Assembly: GCA_028696435.1 (NCBI GenBank)
Contig: JAQVHC010000035.1
Location: 3,802 to 11,939 of the forward strand
Source of the DNA: Actinomycetota bacterium
GTDB taxonomy: Bacteria > Actinomycetota > Humimicrobiia > Humimicrobiales > Humimicrobiaceae
Direction of reading: 5' to 3'
DNA: 8,138 bases
The notes beneath the pieces are model-generated. The model saw only the letters and a list, made by a program, of their open reading frames with translations. It was not told the DNA's origin and made no database searches. This document shows positions 5,624-8,138 of this stretch, in pieces; positions within the stretch are counted from its first letter, which is position 1, and each line of letters starts with the position of its first letter. The position numbers and the translations under genes were made by a program.

Positions 5624-6822
5624 TGGCCGGAGCAAAAAGCAAAAGATACGTAAATATAATTGATACTACTTTAAGGAATGGTGAGCAGACTGCAGGAGTA
5701 GTTTTTTCCAAACATGAAAAAATAAGAATAGCAAGGATGCTTGATGAAATAGGTATTCCGGAGATTGAGATTGGCACCCCGGCCCTGGGAGTTACTGAAA
5801 GGAATAAATTAAAGGAGATTTTAAAAGATGACTTTAATTCAAAATTGTTTGTTTATTGTGAGGCTGAACCGGTTAATATAGAATATGCGGTAGAATGCGG
5901 AGCAGAAAATGTAATTATTAATATTTCTACTTCAGATATACATATCAGGGATAAATACAAAAAGAATAGAACATGGGTTGTAAACAAGCTCAGAGAAACA
6001 ATAAAAGCTGCGCACCAAAATGGATTAAACTTTATAGTAAGCGCTGAAGATGCTACACGAACTGACCTCGGGTTCTTATTGAAAATAATATCTCTTGCCA
6101 GCAAGAAGGGTGCATATAGATTTAGAATCTGCGATACTGTAAGTAAATTTGACCCGTTCAGGACATTTTTATTTATAAGCACTATTGTAAGCGCCACAGA
6201 CATCCCGATAGAGATGTATAATCATAACGATTTTGGAATGGCGACTGCTAACGGAATAGCAGCAGTAAGAGGAGGAGCTTCGAGTCTTGTAGTCAGCGTT
6301 GGTGGACTGGGAGAAGGAACAGGAAATGCTGCAATGGAAGAAATTGTGATGGCTTTAAAATATCTCGAAAATATAGAACTGCCGATAGATACATCGAGAT
6401 TCAGAGAAATTGCTGAATATGTGGCAAAGGCCTCATCGAGGGCAATTCCGGTATGGAAAGCAATTGTCGGCACAAATGTATTTGCCCATGAATCAGGTAT
6501 ACATGCTGATGGTGTTTTAAAAAATCCAAAAAATTATGAGGTTTTTAATCCGAGTGAGGTTGGATTAACAAGGCAGCTTGTTGTGGGAAAACATTCGGGT
6601 TCACATACAATTTCACATAAATTTAAAGAGTTTAATATAGACCTCACCGATAAACAGGCAAACGAAATACTGTCTATGGCAAGAGAAATGTCAGTAGACC
6701 TTAAAAGACCTCTTTTTGATAAGGAGCTAATGTATATTTACATGGAATACATGAAGAAAAATGAAGGGTTAGACGAAGGCCTGAACAATGAGTTAAATGA
6801 AGAACAGGGAAATAATGAGTAA
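5623..6822 (+). CDS. Homocitrate synthase-like protein, lid-donating subunit
   Basis: This 399-residue paralogue of the preceding protein is full length, but its barrel active site is altered. DTTLRNGEQ has Asn19 where the family has the metal-binding Asp, although Arg18 is kept. The HxH pair reads MYNHND, so the first metal-binding His is Tyr199 while His201 remains. GLGEGTGNA has Gly232 in place of the usual Arg but keeps Asn235. RICDTVSKFDP has Ser for the usual Gly, and the W-x-R segment near residue 84 is missing. The C-terminal lid is canonical: FAHESGIHADG (287-297, His289 and His294), GKHSG (His324) and LFDKELMYIY near the end, followed by an acidic, Asn-rich tail (378-399). Lost metal ligands make a self-sufficient homodimer unlikely. 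It probably pairs with the preceding protein, giving its lid to that barrel. The reading frame is undisturbed and key motifs survive, so it is not decaying. Confidence 0.87.
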   Translation: MAGAKSKRYVNIIDTTLRNGEQTAGVVFSKHEKIRIARMLDEIGIPEIEIGTPALGVTERNKLKEILKDDFNSKLFVYCEAEPVNIEYAVECGAENVIINISTSDIHIRDKYKKNRTWVVNKLRETIKAAHQNGLNFIVSAEDATRTDLGFLLKIISLASKKGAYRFRICDTVSKFDPFRTFLFISTIVSATDIPIEMYNHNDFGMATANGIAAVRGGASSLVVSVGGLGEGTGNAAMEEIVMALKYLENIELPIDTSRFREIAEYVAKASSRAIPVWKAIVGTNVFAHESGIHADGVLKNPKNYEVFNPSEVGLTRQLVVGKHSGSHTISHKFKEFNIDLTDKQANEILSMAREMSVDLKRPLFDKELMYIYMEYMKKNEGLDEGLNNELNEEQGNNE

Positions 6823-6826
6823 GATT

Positions 6827-6831
6827 GGAGG
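6827..6831 (+). promoter_or_regulatory. Ribosome binding site deciding the aconitase-subunit start
   Basis: GGAGG lies five bases before TTG 6837. The longer in-frame TTG at 6825 overlaps this site. Starting at 6837 gives MAAKTISEKI, which matches the usual N-terminus of this family. Confidence 0.75.
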
Positions 6832-6836
6832 CTTTA

Positions 6837-8096
6837 TTGGCTGCTAAAACAATTTCAGAGAAAATAATAAGCGAACATGCTGGCAGGGAGCTCAGAGCAG
6901 GAGATATCGCAGTTGTTGATGTAGATATAGTAATGTCTCAGGATGGGACAGGCCCGCTTGCTGTAAGCCAGCTTAAAAAAATGGGCTTCAGCGGTGTAAA
7001 AAATCAAAAACAATCTATTTTCTTTATTGACCACGCATCCCCCAGTCCGAGAAAGGAGCTTTCAAATTCGCATATGGTTCTAAGGGATTTTGCCTCGCAG
7101 TCAGGCGCAATAATAAGTGAAGTTGGAAAAGGAGTCTGTCACCAGATTCTTGTTGAGTCATATGTGTGCCCGGGCAATATAGTAATAGGTGGAGATTCCC
7201 ACACATGTACTTCAGGCGCGCTCGGGGCTTTTGCAACCGGAATGGGATCCACGGATATTGCAGTAGGGTATGCTCTTGCTAAAACATGGCTAATGGTCCC
7301 GCAGACAATAAAAGTAAATTTTAATGGGAATATAAATAAAGGTGTGTTTGCAAAAGATTTAATTATTTATTTAATAAGTAAAATCACTTCTGACGGCGCA
7401 ACCTACAGAGCTCTTGAATTTGGTGGTGAGCTTTTAGAAAAGCTCACTATTGACGATAGGTTTACAATTTCAAATATGGCAGTTGAAGCCGGAGCAAAAA
7501 CAGGTATTTTTCCTTCGGATAAAGTAACAATGGAGTATTTAAAAAGCCAGGGGCGCAGCAATTGTTTCAGGGAAATATATGCAGACGAAGGTGCGAACTA
7601 TGAGCAGGTTATTGATATTAACTGCTCTGTTATTGAGCCAATGGTTTCCCAGCCCCATACAGTTGATAATGCACTGCCGGTGAGCTCGCTTGAAAAGATT
7701 AAGATAGACCAGGTATTTATCGGGACGTGCACAAATGGGAGGCTTGGCGACCTTAGAATAGCAGCCAGTATACTGAAGGGGAAGAAAGTAGCAGGCGGCG
7801 TAAGACTTATTGTAATACCGGCTTCAATGGATATATATATTAAGGCGATAAAAGAAGGTATTATTGAGACGCTTGTAGAAAGCGGGGCGATAGTCCTTGC
7901 TCCGGGCTGTGGCCCGTGCGTAGGGATACATCAGGGAATACTCGGCGATGGGGAAGTGTGCCTTTCGACCCAGAATAGAAATTTTAAGGGGAGAATGGGA
8001 AACCCTGATTCCTTTATTTATCTATCCTCTCCTGCAACTGCAGCATGGAGTTCAATTAAAGGTTATATAGCAGACCCGAGGGAGGTTTTAGGATAA
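6837..8096 (+). CDS. Aconitase-family large subunit (homoaconitase / 3-isopropylmalate dehydratase type)
   Basis: This 419-residue protein belongs to the two-subunit hydro-lyase family that isomerises citrate-like acids by dehydration and rehydration on a [4Fe-4S] cluster. Cluster ligands are visible as Cys298 in GTCTNGR and Cys358 and Cys361 in GCGPCVG. Other family segments are DHASPSP, CHQILVE, GGDSHTCTSGALGAF, GMGSTDIA and the C-terminal GRMGNPDS with LSSPATAAWSSIKGYI. The length fits the short archaeal/Thermus-type class (LeuC, HacA, AksD), which needs a separate small subunit; it is far shorter than single-chain aconitases. The start is TTG 6837, chosen from the ribosome binding site. 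It follows the second synthase after 14 bases and its stop overlaps the next ATG. Homoaconitase, isopropylmalate isomerase and a citrate-acting form cannot be separated from this subunit alone. Placement after homocitrate synthase-like genes favours homoaconitase. Confidence 0.9.
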   Translation: MAAKTISEKIISEHAGRELRAGDIAVVDVDIVMSQDGTGPLAVSQLKKMGFSGVKNQKQSIFFIDHASPSPRKELSNSHMVLRDFASQSGAIISEVGKGVCHQILVESYVCPGNIVIGGDSHTCTSGALGAFATGMGSTDIAVGYALAKTWLMVPQTIKVNFNGNINKGVFAKDLIIYLISKITSDGATYRALEFGGELLEKLTIDDRFTISNMAVEAGAKTGIFPSDKVTMEYLKSQGRSNCFREIYADEGANYEQVIDINCSVIEPMVSQPHTVDNALPVSSLEKIKIDQVFIGTCTNGRLGDLRIAASILKGKKVAGGVRLIVIPASMDIYIKAIKEGIIETLVESGAIVLAPGCGPCVGIHQGILGDGEVCLSTQNRNFKGRMGNPDSFIYLSSPATAAWSSIKGYIADPREVLG

Positions 8097-8138
8097 TGAA
8101 TGATTACACTTGTAAATCTGATTCATCTAAAATTTTAA
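8096..8138 (+). CDS. Start of a downstream gene, probably aconitase-family small subunit (partial)
   Basis: ATG 8096 overlaps the preceding stop in TAATG and has GGAGG at 8081-8085, ten bases upstream. Fourteen codons (MNDYTCKSDSSKIL) are open to the window end. These residues carry no recognisable motif, so the small-subunit call rests only on operon position: large subunits of this short class require a small subunit that is usually encoded next. The characteristic small-subunit motifs would lie beyond the window. Confidence 0.5.
   Translation, partial: MNDYTCKSDSSKIL

Noticed and set aside
5623..6822. Second synthase as a decaying pseudogene.
   Set aside because: The frame is intact over 399 codons, the C-terminal motifs are canonical, the ribosome binding site is strong and coupling to its neighbour is tight. 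The changes are confined to specific catalytic positions.
4304..6822. nifV genes of a nitrogen-fixation cluster.
   Set aside because: No other nif gene is present, and the next gene is an aconitase-family subunit, which nitrogenase cofactor synthesis does not require. Homology to NifV is real, but the role is not supported here.

Overview
The window comes from an A+T-rich bacterial genome. Its strong Shine-Dalgarno sites (GAGGTGAT, GGAGG, AAGGAG), mixed ATG/TTG starts, tightly packed operons and protein families fit a low-GC anaerobic Firmicute. A Halanaerobiales- or Clostridia-like host is my guess; there is no rRNA or other marker to settle it. I see no mobile element, CRISPR array, tRNA or rRNA.

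Region 1 (1-2200, plus strand) is a short RNA-repair unit: archease followed 18 bases later by the RNA ligase RtcB, with a candidate intrinsic terminator at 2172-2200. Archease is the activating partner of RtcB, and RtcB keeps all its catalytic residues.

Region 2 (2199-3968, minus strand) is one gene for a polytopic membrane protein of the DUF4153 type, with about eleven membrane segments and a C-terminal soluble domain. It converges on rtcB and diverges from region 3.

Region 3 (about 3969-4303) is a divergent regulatory interval. It holds a candidate promoter for each direction, two inverted repeats built from five copies of TAATCA, and four A-tracts at 10-11 base spacing.

Region 4 (4304-8138, plus strand) is an operon for 2-oxoacid chain elongation or a similar citrate-like pathway. 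It has two consecutive full-length homocitrate synthase/isopropylmalate synthase-family genes overlapping by one base, an aconitase-family large subunit with its [4Fe-4S] cysteines, and the first 14 codons of a further gene, most likely the aconitase small subunit.

The main discovery candidate is the synthase pair. The first paralogue keeps the whole metal-binding catalytic barrel but has lost the histidine motifs that, in this family, reach into the active site of the partner subunit. The second has lost two of the four metal ligands (Asp to Asn, His to Tyr) but keeps those lid motifs intact. The damage is complementary, so I predict an obligate heteromer with one composite active site per pair. 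The substrate (2-oxoglutarate, oxaloacetate as in Re-citrate synthase, or another oxoacid) cannot be fixed from sequence alone.
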